Below, piece by piece: positions 17,901 through 26,646 of a stretch of DNA of 64,000 nucleotides. The DNA lies in NCBI GenBank assembly GCA_040772885.1, contig JAXGXF010000012.1, positions 1 to 64,000 of the forward strand, in the 5' to 3' direction. Under the pieces are notes generated by a model that was given only the letters and a program-made list of their open reading frames with translations, was not told where the DNA came from and did no database searches. Positions within the stretch are counted from its first letter, which is position 1, and each line of letters opens with the position of its first letter. The position numbers and the translations under genes were made by a program. This DNA comes from Pullichristensenella sp002068815 (GTDB lineage Bacteria > Bacillota > Clostridia > Christensenellales > Aristaeellaceae).

Positions 17901-17914
17901 ACGGCGCTTCCCCC

Positions 17915-19003
17915 TCAATCCCAGGTCAGAACGGTCTGCAGACCCACTGCCGGGTCGCGGCGGTCGATCATCTGGTAGACCTTCTCGATCTCGCTGAAGT
18001 GGAAGCGCGTCGGCTTGAAGTATTTGCCCGTGAGCTTGCCGTCCGCGATCAGCTCGACCGCCCACTTGAGGCTCTGGTCCGACGTCCAGCGCACATAGGA
18101 ATACGGGAGCCCCGCCTCCGGGCCGATCGCCTGTGAGGCGACCACTGTGAGCTCATGGAAGTAGAACTCGCCAAAGTCGAAGCGCATGCCCTCCGTGTGC
18201 CAGCCCAGTATTACGACGCGGCCGCGGTCGCGGGCGAGCTCCATCGCCTGCTGCGTGGTGCCCGGGAAGCCGCTCGCCTCGACGACGACGTCCGCGAGGA
18301 TGCCGTTCGCAGATTTGAGCGCCTCGACCACGTTGACCTTTCCGGGATTGATGACCGCGTCCGCGCCGGTCTCCTTCGCGACCGCGAGCCGCTCGTCGTT
18401 CATGTCGAGCACGATGACTCTGCGCGCGCCGTTGCGTTTCGCGTGCTGCATCACGAGATAGCCCAGGACGCCGCAGCCGATGACGGCGACCGTGTCGCCG
18501 TAGCGGATCTCCGCGCGGTGGACGCAGTGGATGGCCGTCGTGGCCAGCACCGCGAGCGTCGCCTCCTCGGAGGAAACGTGGTCCGGGATCTTCGCCGCCA
18601 GCACCGCCGGGACGAGCGCGTACTCGGCGTGCTCGCCCAGACAGATCACGCGGTCGCCGACCTTGAATTCGCCGATATCGGTCTTGACGATGGAGCTGGC
18701 CGGGCCGAGCGAGTCCATCTGCGTCCTGCCGCCCGCATCCTGTACGCCGCCGGGACCGACGGCGACGACCGTGCCGACGAGTTCATAGCCGGGCATCACG
18801 GGATACTCGCGCCACTGGGGCCACTTCTTCTCGGTGAAATTGGGGTATGTACCGCGGTACAGCATCATCTCCGTGCCGGCGCTGACGCCGGAGAGCTCGG
18901 TCTTGACCAAGAGCATCTGCTCGCCCGGCTCCGGAATCGGGACCTCGCGTATCTTGACCTGCCGCGGCCCCGTGATGACGATCTTCTTCATGAGCTTGTC
19001 CAT
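17915..19003 (-). CDS. Medium-chain dehydrogenase/reductase (zinc-binding alcohol dehydrogenase family)
   Basis: The 362-residue protein has a GroES-like N-terminal domain and a Rossmann domain (AVIGCGVLGYLVMQHAKRNG, with DMNDERL as the cofactor-binding acid). The usual catalytic-zinc cysteine is replaced by LSGVSAGTEMML, and the four-cysteine structural zinc lobe is absent. This matches the BchC-like and related subfamily, whose members oxidise sugars or polyols. The start at 19003 is preceded by AAAGGATAGAGCAATC. It is transcribed divergently from the second ROK regulator, which probably controls it. Confidence 0.85.
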   Translation of the reverse strand: MDKLMKKIVITGPRQVKIREVPIPEPGEQMLLVKTELSGVSAGTEMMLYRGTYPNFTEKKWPQWREYPVMPGYELVGTVVAVGPGGVQDAGGRTQMDSLGPASSIVKTDIGEFKVGDRVICLGEHAEYALVPAVLAAKIPDHVSSEEATLAVLATTAIHCVHRAEIRYGDTVAVIGCGVLGYLVMQHAKRNGARRVIVLDMNDERLAVAKETGADAVINPGKVNVVEALKSANGILADVVVEASGFPGTTQQAMELARDRGRVVILGWHTEGMRFDFGEFYFHELTVVASQAIGPEAGLPYSYVRWTSDQSLKWAVELIADGKLTGKYFKPTRFHFSEIEKVYQMIDRRDPAVGLQTVLTWD

Positions 19004-19051
19004 GATTGCTCTATCCTTTCTATGGGAAATTGCCGTCGTGTTACTCCTTCA

Positions 19052-19174
19052 TCATCTGGCGGTCAACATTTTCTGGTTGAAGCAATCGAGCGCAGCGTGT
19101 CTCTCCTGCGCAGTGAGCCGTTTGAACAACGAGAGGTCCCGCCCATAGACCTCCCCCGCCGTTCGTTCCTCCAT
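19052..19174 (-). CDS. Possible small protein of 40 residues
   Basis: An ATG frame (MEERTAGEVYGRDLSLFKRL...) lies between the mapped promoter and the dehydrogenase gene. An alternative internal ATG at 19144 has GGGGGAGG close upstream. The sequence is charged and helix-prone, and no family is recognised. It may be an upstream peptide, a remnant or chance. Confidence 0.25.
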   Translation of the reverse strand: MEERTAGEVYGRDLSLFKRLTAQERHAALDCFNQKMLTAR

Positions 19175-19237
19175 CCGGAGTCCGCGATCGCCCGCAAAAT
19201 CAGTTTTTCTAAAAATGAGAATAATTGATTTGTCTAT

Positions 19238-19266
19238 ATAATAACCGACGCTTTGATGTTTGTCAA
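19238..19266 (-). promoter_or_regulatory. Promoter of the dehydrogenase operon
   Basis: On the minus strand TTGACA (19266-19261) and TATTAT (19243-19238) are spaced by 17 bases. It faces away from the ROK promoter, whose -35 element begins 30 bases away. Confidence 0.65.
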
Positions 19267-19295
19267 CTACCGATCCCGCCTTTATTTTTTAGCGA

Positions 19296-19324
19296 TTGAC
19301 TTTTCCCAAATGCAATTGTATAAT
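19296..19324 (+). promoter_or_regulatory. Promoter of the second ROK regulator gene
   Basis: TTGACT (19296-19301), a 17-base spacer and a perfect TATAAT (19319-19324) lie 37 bases before the ATG. With the divergent promoter at 19238-19266 this forms a compact control region in which one bound ROK protein could cover both promoters. Confidence 0.7.
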
Positions 19325-19360
19325 CAGAATCATCGCGAAAGACATGTGTAGGAGCATATT

Positions 19361-20593
19361 ATGACAAGTTCTTCCGGCATGACCCCGGGAAATTCGAAGA
19401 CGCTGAGCATTCAAAAGGTGCTGAGCTTCCTGCGCGATCAAGGCGAAGCGACCGTGTCAGGCATCTCCCTGAATACGTCCATACCGCTCGCGACCGTCTA
19501 TCGGATCGCGCATCTTCTTCTCAAGGAGGACCTCATTTTACAAACCGAGAAAATATCTTCGCAGAACGGGCGCCAACCGACGCTTTACTCGATCAACTCA
19601 CGCTACGCGAACACAATTTGTATCATCATAGAAAAAACCTCGGTCTCCGTCTGCCTCGCGGACATGGCCGGCACGGTCCTGCGGGTCGAGGACTTTGAGT
19701 TCCGCCCGCGGTGCGAAAAAGAGAAGGTGTTGGAGGAGATCCATGCGGCAATTCGGGCCCTCTTGCAGGGGCAGTGGGGAATTGTCGAACTTTCAAAGAG
19801 GGTGCGCGTCATCCATGTGGCGGTCGAGGCGGACGTCGACATCCCCGGTGGAAGAATCCATCGCTTCTCAGGCGCGAGCTGTTTCGACGACTTCGACATG
19901 GCCGCCTATTTTGAGGCGCGCTACGGCGTGCCCGCATACCTGAACAAGCTGCTCTTCGTGGAAGCGGTTTCCAGCATCAAGAACCACTGCCGCTACAGTT
20001 TTGACCACTACGTCTATCTGCACATCGGCGTGGGCTTTGGAGCGGCTATCATCATCGACAGAAAAATCTACACCGGCGCAAAAGGCAAGGCCGGCGAGCT
20101 GGTGCAGTTGAAGCTCGCGGACGGCCGCTCGTGGGAAGAAGCGTACAATACGGGCAATCTCTACCAGCGCCTCGTCCGGACGGTGGCCGTCAGTCCCAAT
20201 TCACAGCTCAACGACATCCTGATGGATTCGCTGACCCCCGCCCGCTCGGGAAGCGCCCATTCGCTGATGGTCGTGCTCGACAAAGCACTGGAGGCGAACT
20301 GCGCGGAGGCGATCGCGCTGGTGTCAGAGGCGGCGGCGGGCTGGGCGAATGCCATCTGCCAGTTGAACGCGTTTTTTGACCCGGAGGTCGTCGTCATCGG
20401 CGGCGACGTCTCCTCAAAGACGCCCAACGTATTCGGCCTTATCTGCCAGACGCTCTCGAAAAATGGCGAATTCGAGGGCGCGGTGCTCCCGGCGGAATAC
20501 GAAACTTCACTGATGGACGCGGTCGCCCTCGGCGCGCTGGATACGCTTTACGAGAAGATCTACGGCGATCTCGCCGCGACTTTTTGCCACTGA
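19361..20593 (+). CDS. ROK-family transcriptional repressor
   Basis: The 410-residue protein has a winged helix-turn-helix (ATVSGISLNTSIPLATVYRI, about 29-48) and a ROK domain with YLHIGVGFGAAIIIDRKIYTG and VVVIGGDVSSKTPN. The catalytic kinase signature is degenerate, as expected for a sensor rather than a sugar kinase. It resembles the other ROK gene at 9658-10908 in layout. Its divergent position implies control of the dehydrogenase-Gfo/Idh-CBM9 operon and perhaps of itself. GTAGGAG lies upstream of the ATG. Confidence 0.88.
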   Translation: MTSSSGMTPGNSKTLSIQKVLSFLRDQGEATVSGISLNTSIPLATVYRIAHLLLKEDLILQTEKISSQNGRQPTLYSINSRYANTICIIIEKTSVSVCLADMAGTVLRVEDFEFRPRCEKEKVLEEIHAAIRALLQGQWGIVELSKRVRVIHVAVEADVDIPGGRIHRFSGASCFDDFDMAAYFEARYGVPAYLNKLLFVEAVSSIKNHCRYSFDHYVYLHIGVGFGAAIIIDRKIYTGAKGKAGELVQLKLADGRSWEEAYNTGNLYQRLVRTVAVSPNSQLNDILMDSLTPARSGSAHSLMVVLDKALEANCAEAIALVSEAAAGWANAICQLNAFFDPEVVVIGGDVSSKTPNVFGLICQTLSKNGEFEGAVLPAEYETSLMDAVALGALDTLYEKIYGDLAATFCH

Positions 20594-20605
20594 GGAGTCG
20601 GTCCC

Positions 20606-20686
20606 ATGAAGCAATCGCTATTTCTGATTAACTTCGCCGAGCAGTACAAGGGCGGCTTTCATGTTAAAACGATTATGAGGATATAA
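20606..20686 (+). pseudogene. Gene start truncated by IS630 insertion
   Basis: TGAGGAGTCGGTCCC is a good ribosome site before an ATG that opens only 26 codons (MKQSLFLINFAEQYKGGFHV...). The TAA stop overlaps the first base of the IS630 left inverted repeat at 20686. A gene that followed the ROK regulator was therefore probably cut here by the element. No continuation is recognisable on the far side, so it was also deleted. Its function is unknown. Confidence 0.45.
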
Positions 20687-21812
20687 TACCAAGCCGAAAC
20701 TTTAATTATTCCATATAGTATCAACCTGTGGTATAATATGTACACGGGGGGCGATGGAATGAACGTCAGAAAGGCCACGTTCTCGGAGGAAGAGCGAGCG
20801 GAGATTCTTGGGGAATACGCAAAGAGCCATCCCAACCACGTATACCGGCGATTGTTGGCGTTGAAGCTGAAAGCGATCGATGGGATGCGAAGCGATGAAG
20901 CAGGGAAAATCAGCGGCGTAAACCACGATACGGTGAACAAGATCGTCGTCCGCTACAAAGCGGAAGGGATAGAGGCAATCGTCGGGAAGCGGCACCACGG
21001 TGGGAAACGGTACATGACGCTGGAAGAAGAGAAAGCGTTTCTGGCCCAGTTCCGATCAGAAGGGGAGTCGGGGAAGGTCATCGAGGTGACGGACATCCAC
21101 CTGGCATTTCAGAAAGCGGTGGGCCATCCGGTGACGCGGGACGCGATCTACTACTTGCTAAAGAAGCACAAGTGGCGAAAAGTGATGCCGCGGGGGCGGC
21201 ATCCGAAGAAAGCGGACGCCGAGGCGATCGAAGCCTATAAAAAATCACAGAAACAATCAAAACCCTGAAAAAGAGGCCGCCGAACCTGCGTGTGATGTTC
21301 GGGGACGAGGCTGGGTTTGGGCGGATCAATAAGCCCAATCGCTGCTGGTGCAGCCGGGATTCGGCCGAATGTTCCATGTCATCACATCCGGGAATACGGC
21401 TACCTGTATGGCGCGGTATCCCCGGCCGACGGCAAGCTGTTTACGCTGGTGCTGCCCTACACCAACACCGCCTGCATGAACGTGTTCCTGAGGGAGTTGT
21501 CCAGGGCATACCCGAACAACTACATCCTGCTGGTGGTGGATAATGCCGCCTGGCACAGTTCCGGAGCGTTGCGGATCCCGGAGAACATCCAGTTGTACCC
21601 GCTGCTGCCCTATACCCCGAACTGAATCCCATTGAGATGCTCTGGGACGAGATCCGGGAGAAGGGCTTCCGGAATGAGGTCTTCGTCTCCCTTGAAAAGG
21701 TCGTTGACCGTCTTTGCGATTGTGTCTGTTCCCTGATGCGCAATGCCGCGCGTGTCGCTTCTATCACCCGGAGAACTTGGTTCATAGATGCTTTAATGTT
21801 TTAGATTAGTAT
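20686..21812 (+). mobile_element. IS630-family insertion sequence, degenerate
   Basis: Imperfect terminal inverted repeats were found: ATACCAAGCCGAAACTTTAA (20686-20705) and the reverse complement of 21793-21812, with 15 of 20 positions identical. They enclose a transposase gene in broken frames. The 1127-bp length is normal for IS630. TA-rich flanks agree with the TA target preference of the family, but an exact TA duplication could not be fixed. Confidence 0.8.
20759..21804 (+). pseudogene. IS630-family transposase, frames broken
   Basis: The N-terminal frame (ATG 20759, preceded by GGGGGGCGATGGA) encodes helix-turn-helix modules such as LKLKAIDGMRSDEAGKISGV. At A6 (about 21238) a shift leads to the DDE catalytic part: first Asp in FGDEAGFGRINKPNRCW, second Asp in LLVVDNAAWHSSG, Glu in LNPIEMLWDEIREKG. 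The A6 shift may be the natural programmed frameshift of this family. Two more breaks, near 21355 and 21620, are not natural, so the enzyme is probably inactive. Confidence 0.82.
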
Positions 21813-21825
21813 AATGTTTTGCCGG

Positions 21826-21856
21826 GGAAAACAATGCGCCGCATGTCGCGGCGCAT
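21826..21856 (-). terminator. Rho-independent terminator after aspartate kinase
   Basis: ATGCGCCGC and GCGGCGCAT pair perfectly around a 5-base loop (21834-21856) and are followed on the minus strand by TGTTTT. It lies 18 bases after the stop codon. Confidence 0.7.
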
Positions 21857-21873
21857 CGTCCTCTAAGAGTCCC

Positions 21874-23193
21874 TCACCCATTCACAAACGCCTCGTAGAT
21901 CGCCCTCACCGCGGTCTCGAAGTCCTCGCCGTCGACGCCGACGATGATGTTGAGCTCGCTCGAGCCCTGGTCGATCATGCGGATGTTGACGTTGGCGCGG
22001 TAGAGCGCGGTGAACAGCTTCGCGGCGGTGCCGCGGGTGCGGACCATGCCCTGGCCGACGGTCGCGATCAGCGCGAGGCCGGACGAAATCTCGATGTGGT
22101 CGGGCTGGCAGATTTCGCTGAGGCGGTTGATCAGCTTGTCGCGGCAGGCGTTCAACTCCTTGTCGGAGATGATCACGCACATCGTGTCGATGCCGGTCGG
22201 CAGGTGCTCAAACGATATGCCGAACTCCTCGACCGCCTGCAGAACGCGCCGCCCGAAGCCGAGCTCGGCGTTCATCATCGCCTTTTCGATCGAGATCAGC
22301 GAGAAATTCCTGTGCCCGGCGATGCCGGTGATCGGGTACTTGTAGCGAATCTCCTCGGAGTTGTTGACGATCAGCGTGCCCGGGTGGTCGGGCTCGTTCG
22401 TGTTTCGGATGTTCGTCGGGATGCCCTCGCGGTGCACGGGGAAGATCGCGTCCTCGTGGAGCACGGTCGCGCCCATGTACGAGAGCTCGCGGAGTTCCTT
22501 GTACGTCAGCTTTTCGATGCCCTTCGGGTTCTCGACGATGCGCGGGTCGGCCATCAAAAATCCGGACACGTCCGTCCAGTTCTCGTAGAGCTCCGCGCCC
22601 GCCGCGCGCGCGACCACGGCGCCGGAGATGTCGCTTCCGCCGCGCGAGAACGTGCGCACGCTGCCGTCCGGAAACGCGCCGTAGAAGCCGGGGATGACGG
22701 CGTTTTCGTGCTTTTTGAGCTCCTCGGCGAGCACGCGGTTCGTGAGCTCGGGCGCGAACTGGCCGCGCTTGTCGAACCGCACGCAGTCCGCGGCGTCGAT
22801 GAAGTCCCACCCGAGGTATTTCGAGAGCAGCACGCCGTTCAGATATTCGCCGCGGCTCGCCGCGAAGTCCGGCGTGCGGACGCGCTCGATCGCCTCCTTC
22901 GTCTCGTCGAGCAGCGCGCGCATGTCGAACGCGACGCCCAGCTCCGACGCGATCCCGAGATACCTGTCGGCGATTCGGCCGAAGGTCCTGTCGCAGCCCT
23001 CGCCCCTCTCGACCCCGGCGTAGCAGCGGTAGAGCAGGTCCGTGACCTTCTCGTCCGCGGAAAACCGCTTGCCCGGCGCGCTCGGCACGACGAACCTTCG
23101 CCGCGGGTCGGCGAGCAGAATATCCCTTGCCCTGCGAAAGCCGCCCGCATCCGCAAGCGACGAGCCGCCGAATTTGCAAACCCTTGTGTTCAT
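21874..23193 (-). CDS. lysC: Aspartate kinase
   Basis: The 439-residue protein phosphorylates aspartate, the first step to lysine, threonine, methionine and diaminopimelate. The kinase domain carries VCKFGGSSLADAGGF (4-18), GFYGAFPDGSVRTFSRGGSD and TDVSGFLMADPRIV. The C-terminal regulatory region has ACT-type repeats (GRRVLQAVEEFGISFEHLPT, ALYRANVNIRMIDQGSSEL), so allosteric feedback is likely. It stands alone, with its own promoter and terminator. The promoter carries a perfect palindrome suggesting transcriptional control. The symbol is by function only. Confidence 0.92.
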   Translation of the reverse strand: MNTRVCKFGGSSLADAGGFRRARDILLADPRRRFVVPSAPGKRFSADEKVTDLLYRCYAGVERGEGCDRTFGRIADRYLGIASELGVAFDMRALLDETKEAIERVRTPDFAASRGEYLNGVLLSKYLGWDFIDAADCVRFDKRGQFAPELTNRVLAEELKKHENAVIPGFYGAFPDGSVRTFSRGGSDISGAVVARAAGAELYENWTDVSGFLMADPRIVENPKGIEKLTYKELRELSYMGATVLHEDAIFPVHREGIPTNIRNTNEPDHPGTLIVNNSEEIRYKYPITGIAGHRNFSLISIEKAMMNAELGFGRRVLQAVEEFGISFEHLPTGIDTMCVIISDKELNACRDKLINRLSEICQPDHIEISSGLALIATVGQGMVRTRGTAAKLFTALYRANVNIRMIDQGSSELNIIVGVDGEDFETAVRAIYEAFVNG

Positions 23194-23225
23194 GCCGTCA
23201 AGCCTCCCCGAAGCACTTCCCGGAT

Positions 23226-23254
23226 ATTATATGAGACGGACACATGTCCGTCAA
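23226..23254 (-). promoter_or_regulatory. Aspartate kinase promoter with an embedded operator palindrome
   Basis: On the minus strand TTGACG (23254-23249) and TATAAT (23231-23226) are 17 bases apart. Between and over them lies GACGGACA-CA-TGTCCGTC (23235-23252), a perfect 8-bp inverted repeat filling most of the spacer and overlapping the -35 element. A repressor bound there would block the polymerase. No matching regulator gene is adjacent. Confidence 0.65.
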
Positions 23255-23310
23255 GGGAAGAATCGTTAAGGCTTTCATGGGCGGACGGTTGTTTTTTTGT
23301 CGAAGACACG

Positions 23311-23349
23311 GATAAAACGCGCCCAACCCCCGTCGAAGGGTCGGGCGCG
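23311..23349 (-). terminator. Terminator of the yqhQ-cotH operon
   Basis: CGCGCCCAACCC and GGGTCGGGCGCG form a long stem (23318-23349). On the minus strand it is followed by TTTTATC. It lies about 180 bases after the cotH1 stop codon. Confidence 0.6.
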
Positions 23350-23532
23350 CGGCGGAAGGGAGAATGCCCCTCTGGGGAAGCGATGATTAAAGAACGTGTG
23401 CGATGGCGAGCTGAATTTTCGTCAGATTGCGCCTGCAGAAGCCGAAGGCGCAGCAGCGTTACGTTGAGGATTCCGCAGGCGCAAGACGGCGGAAATGCGG
23501 CCGCCAGCGCGCGGGATTTAATCGGCGGTTCC
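23350..23532. repeat. Intergenic palindromic element, possible interspersed repeat
   Basis: TTGCGCCTGC (23427-23436) and GCAGGCGCAA (23475-23484) are a perfect 10-bp inverted repeat with a 38-base centre that itself contains a GCGCCT/AGGCGC pairing. No gene is present. The compact palindromic layout downstream of an operon is like REP-type elements. No second copy was found in this window. Confidence 0.4.
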
Positions 23533-26500
23533 CTAGACCTGGCTTGCCCGCACGACGCGCATCGCGTCCCCGAAGTACTTCTCCATGTCCGCGTCGGAGA
23601 GGTTCATCGAGTCCTTGAAGTAGCCGAGCAGCTTTCCGGGGCGGGTCTTGCAATAGCTGTTGAGGCGCTTGAGCTCGCTCGCATAGGTGCTCGCCGAGAA
23701 GCCGAACGTCTCCATATGGCGGGGCATCTCACTTTGGAGCGCCTCGTACCGCTCGGTGAACATCTGGAGCAGATGCTCGGTCGTCCAGTCGGTCGCCATC
23801 ATGTGCCCCATGTAGGTCAGGAAGCGGTCGCGGAACGTCGCGTTTTTCATGAGCGCGATGAACAGCGCGTTGTCCGTATACTTGTTCGTGCCCATGCCGC
23901 CCGGCTCGAGCCAGCGGCCGATGGAATTGGTATCGACGAAGAACGCCCAGTCGAGGTCGAACAGGCAGTATCGCCACTTGCCGTCGGCGCTGCCGTTGCG
24001 GTACCGCTTGACGTTCAGCGTGTCGCCGTTGCCGACGAATATCTCGATCGCGTGGTACTCGATGTAGTTCTGCAGGTCGATGACCTCGCCGACGGCCTCG
24101 AGCGCCTGATCGTTCGGGATGCCGTTTTTCTTGACCCAGGTGAGCATCTCGGCGTAGGTGTCGTTTGAGCCCTGCATCTCGCGGCTGTTCGCCTTGATGA
24201 GGTCGATCTTGTCCTCGTCGCCCTCCCAATTCTCGAACTGGCAGATCGAGTGCTTGTTGATGCGCTCGCGGATGTTGTAGTGCCCCCAGTACCGGCCGTT
24301 GATGTAGACGACGGCGAGCTCCGTCTCCTGGTACATGACGCTCGTGTTCGCGGCGAGCCGCTGCAATACCGAGTCGCGCATGCGCGTCTTGTCGCCGTCC
24401 TGCCCGGAGCCGCGCAGCAAGAACGACTGATACTCCTCGTACGGCCGGTTTTCGAAGATGCGCGCGTGGAAGCGGTTCATCCCGGCGTATTCGCTGCGCG
24501 CGATGATCTTGAACGCCTTCTGCTTCTCGGCGCGGCTGTACTGGCCGTGGAGCCGCACGCCGCAGCCCTGCGAGAACATCTGCGAGCCGTCGAGCGCGTA
24601 CATCTCGATGTGGCCCTCGATCTCGTCCGTCCTCCAGAAGTTCGCGCCGGTGTAGGGGAACGTCGAGCTCGCGTTCGGGCCGCGCATGTACAGGCCGTTC
24701 GTCTCGTCGAACAGGTCGTACGGCTCGCAGACGAGCGACACGACGCGCAGGTCGTGCGACACGCCGAACAGGTACGTCTCGGTCTCGATGTACGAGGGGA
24801 GCATGCCGTCCCGGAAAGCGCGCGCGCGGAGCACCGCCGTCGCGCTGATCCGGATCGGGCCTGTGTAGCGCGCGTCCGACTCGTCGGGCGCGGTGCTGTC
24901 GAGCGTATAGTAGACGCGCGCGCCCTCGGGGACCGTGAGCTCAACCGTCACCGGCTCCGCCTTGACGCCGCCCGGGACCGACGCCTCCGGCATCCGGGTC
25001 TTTCCGTCGTAGACCTCGCCGCCGTTCGCGCCTCCGGGGCTCGGGCTTCCCAGATAGCGGAAGCCGCTCTGCCCGGACACGCGGCCGTAGCTGACGTCCG
25101 TAAACTGCTCCGGCATCGGCACGCGGTCGAATATCTCGCCCGCGGGCGTCGCGAGCGTCACGCCGTAGCCGCCCTCGACCGCGAGCCGAAAGTCCGCGTG
25201 GATCGCCCCGGACGGGCTCTTGCCGGTGAGCCCGGAAAAAAATACGCCGAGGTACTGGCCGGGCGCAAGCACCGTGCCCGCCGGGAACTGCCACCTGCGC
25301 GGGCGCGCGGCGTCGTCGGAGAGCCCGTAGCCCGACAGGTCCACCGAGACCGCCGAGGCATTGTATATCTCCGCCCAGTCGTAGCTCTGCTCGCTCGTCG
25401 AGGCGACGACCTCGGTCACAAAGACCCCCATTGTGTTTCGCGCCGCGAACTGACTTTCGATCAGCGCGGCGCTCTCGGTCGTATTGGCCATGCCCGGGGT
25501 TGGCGCGAGGCTCGTCGAGAAGCTCCCGTCCGGCTGCCTGGAATATGCCTGGTCGCTTCTCAGGATGTCGTAGGAGACGATATCGACCGGCTGGCCGTTC
25601 TCGTTCGCGAGCACGACGTCCTCGCCCTCGCTCGCGAGCTTGAAGTTCGTGTGGAGGCCCTCGTCGAGCCCCGACGCGTAGATCAGGAGATACCCGCCGG
25701 CGGGGACGACCGTGCCGTCCGGGAAGCGCCACTTCGCCGGGTTGTCGCGGCTGTCGGAGAGATACCACCCGGTCAGGTCCGCGTCCTCGGCAGATGGGTT
25801 CACGAGCTCTATGTAGTCGAACACGCCCAGGTCGGTCTTGAGGTACGACGCGTTGACGGCCATGAGTTCATTGACGCGCACCTCCGCCGCCACCGAGACG
25901 CTCAGAAGCGTCTGGTAGTTCTCGTGCGTGTTCTCCATGCCGGGCGTGTACTCCGGGGAGACCTCCCACGCGTCGCCCATGCGCCGATAGACCTCGTTGC
26001 GTCGGAGCTCCGGCACGTTCGCGGTGTCGACCGCGGTGCCGGCGGCGTTGAACAGCATCAGCGTGTCGCCGGACGCCGAAATCCGGAACGGCAGGTGGTA
26101 CTGGTAGCCGTATGTATTGCGGAGCCTCCCGTCTGCGTAGATCAAAATGCGCTCGCCGGGCGCAAGCATGTGCTCGGGGAACGTGAACGTGTTGACGGAA
26201 TTCGCGACCTTCGCGAGCGACCAGCCCGAGAGGTTCACCTCGGACGAGCCGACGTTCTCGATCTCGACCCAGTCGCAGCTGTCGCCCTCCTCGTTGAGGA
26301 GCGCGCTGCCGTTCGAGGACATGATCTCGGAGAGCCTGACGGTCTTCGAGGCGTGAATCTCGGCGACGGTCTGCACGTCGGCCTGCTTGACCTTGAGGCC
26401 GAAGCCGTTGGGCATCAGCTTATATTGCAGCAGAAACGCCGCCGCGACGACGACGGCCGCGACGAGCAGGAGCGGCGCGAGCGACCCTCCCCCGCCCCTG

Positions 26501-26640
26501 CGGGGCGGAGGCGAAACCCTCCGGCGCGGCGCCTGCGTCCGCGCGGCAGGCATCGGGCGCTGCGCGGGCGCTTTTCCGGGGCCGGCTCTGCCGGTGCGAC
26601 CGAGGCTCTCGGCGGGCGGTCGGTTCATATGCTGTGCCAC
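23533..26640 (-). CDS. Membrane-anchored CotH-kinase protein with three lamin-tail domains (CotH1)
   Basis: The 1035-residue protein has a cytoplasmic Pro/Arg-rich start and one membrane helix (about 54-72). Three lamin-tail-like domains follow (begin ~100, ~244, ~396; each shows a WVEIEN/YIELVN/WAEIYN strand), then a chitobiase C-terminal-like module (GARVYYTLDSTAPDES, ~563). The CotH kinase domain spans ~620-1000. Its motifs are visible: LHGQYSRAEKQKAFKIIA, LLRGSGQDGDKTRMRDS, VYINGRYWGHYNIRERI and the metal-binding LFDLDWAF. CotH kinases phosphorylate surface or spore-coat proteins. It follows the DUF4956 gene by 6 bases and is closely related to CotH2. Confidence 0.88.
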   Translation of the reverse strand: MAQHMNRPPAESLGRTGRAGPGKAPAQRPMPAARTQAPRRRVSPPPRRGGGGSLAPLLLVAAVVVAAAFLLQYKLMPNGFGLKVKQADVQTVAEIHASKTVRLSEIMSSNGSALLNEEGDSCDWVEIENVGSSEVNLSGWSLAKVANSVNTFTFPEHMLAPGERILIYADGRLRNTYGYQYHLPFRISASGDTLMLFNAAGTAVDTANVPELRRNEVYRRMGDAWEVSPEYTPGMENTHENYQTLLSVSVAAEVRVNELMAVNASYLKTDLGVFDYIELVNPSAEDADLTGWYLSDSRDNPAKWRFPDGTVVPAGGYLLIYASGLDEGLHTNFKLASEGEDVVLANENGQPVDIVSYDILRSDQAYSRQPDGSFSTSLAPTPGMANTTESAALIESQFAARNTMGVFVTEVVASTSEQSYDWAEIYNASAVSVDLSGYGLSDDAARPRRWQFPAGTVLAPGQYLGVFFSGLTGKSPSGAIHADFRLAVEGGYGVTLATPAGEIFDRVPMPEQFTDVSYGRVSGQSGFRYLGSPSPGGANGGEVYDGKTRMPEASVPGGVKAEPVTVELTVPEGARVYYTLDSTAPDESDARYTGPIRISATAVLRARAFRDGMLPSYIETETYLFGVSHDLRVVSLVCEPYDLFDETNGLYMRGPNASSTFPYTGANFWRTDEIEGHIEMYALDGSQMFSQGCGVRLHGQYSRAEKQKAFKIIARSEYAGMNRFHARIFENRPYEEYQSFLLRGSGQDGDKTRMRDSVLQRLAANTSVMYQETELAVVYINGRYWGHYNIRERINKHSICQFENWEGDEDKIDLIKANSREMQGSNDTYAEMLTWVKKNGIPNDQALEAVGEVIDLQNYIEYHAIEIFVGNGDTLNVKRYRNGSADGKWRYCLFDLDWAFFVDTNSIGRWLEPGGMGTNKYTDNALFIALMKNATFRDRFLTYMGHMMATDWTTEHLLQMFTERYEALQSEMPRHMETFGFSASTYASELKRLNSYCKTRPGKLLGYFKDSMNLSDADMEKYFGDAMRVVRASQV

Positions 26641-26646
26641 GCCTTC

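Noticed and set aside
23194..23225. Lysine riboswitch ahead of aspartate kinase
   Set aside because: The leader from the mapped promoter to the start codon is only about 30 bases, too short for the element.
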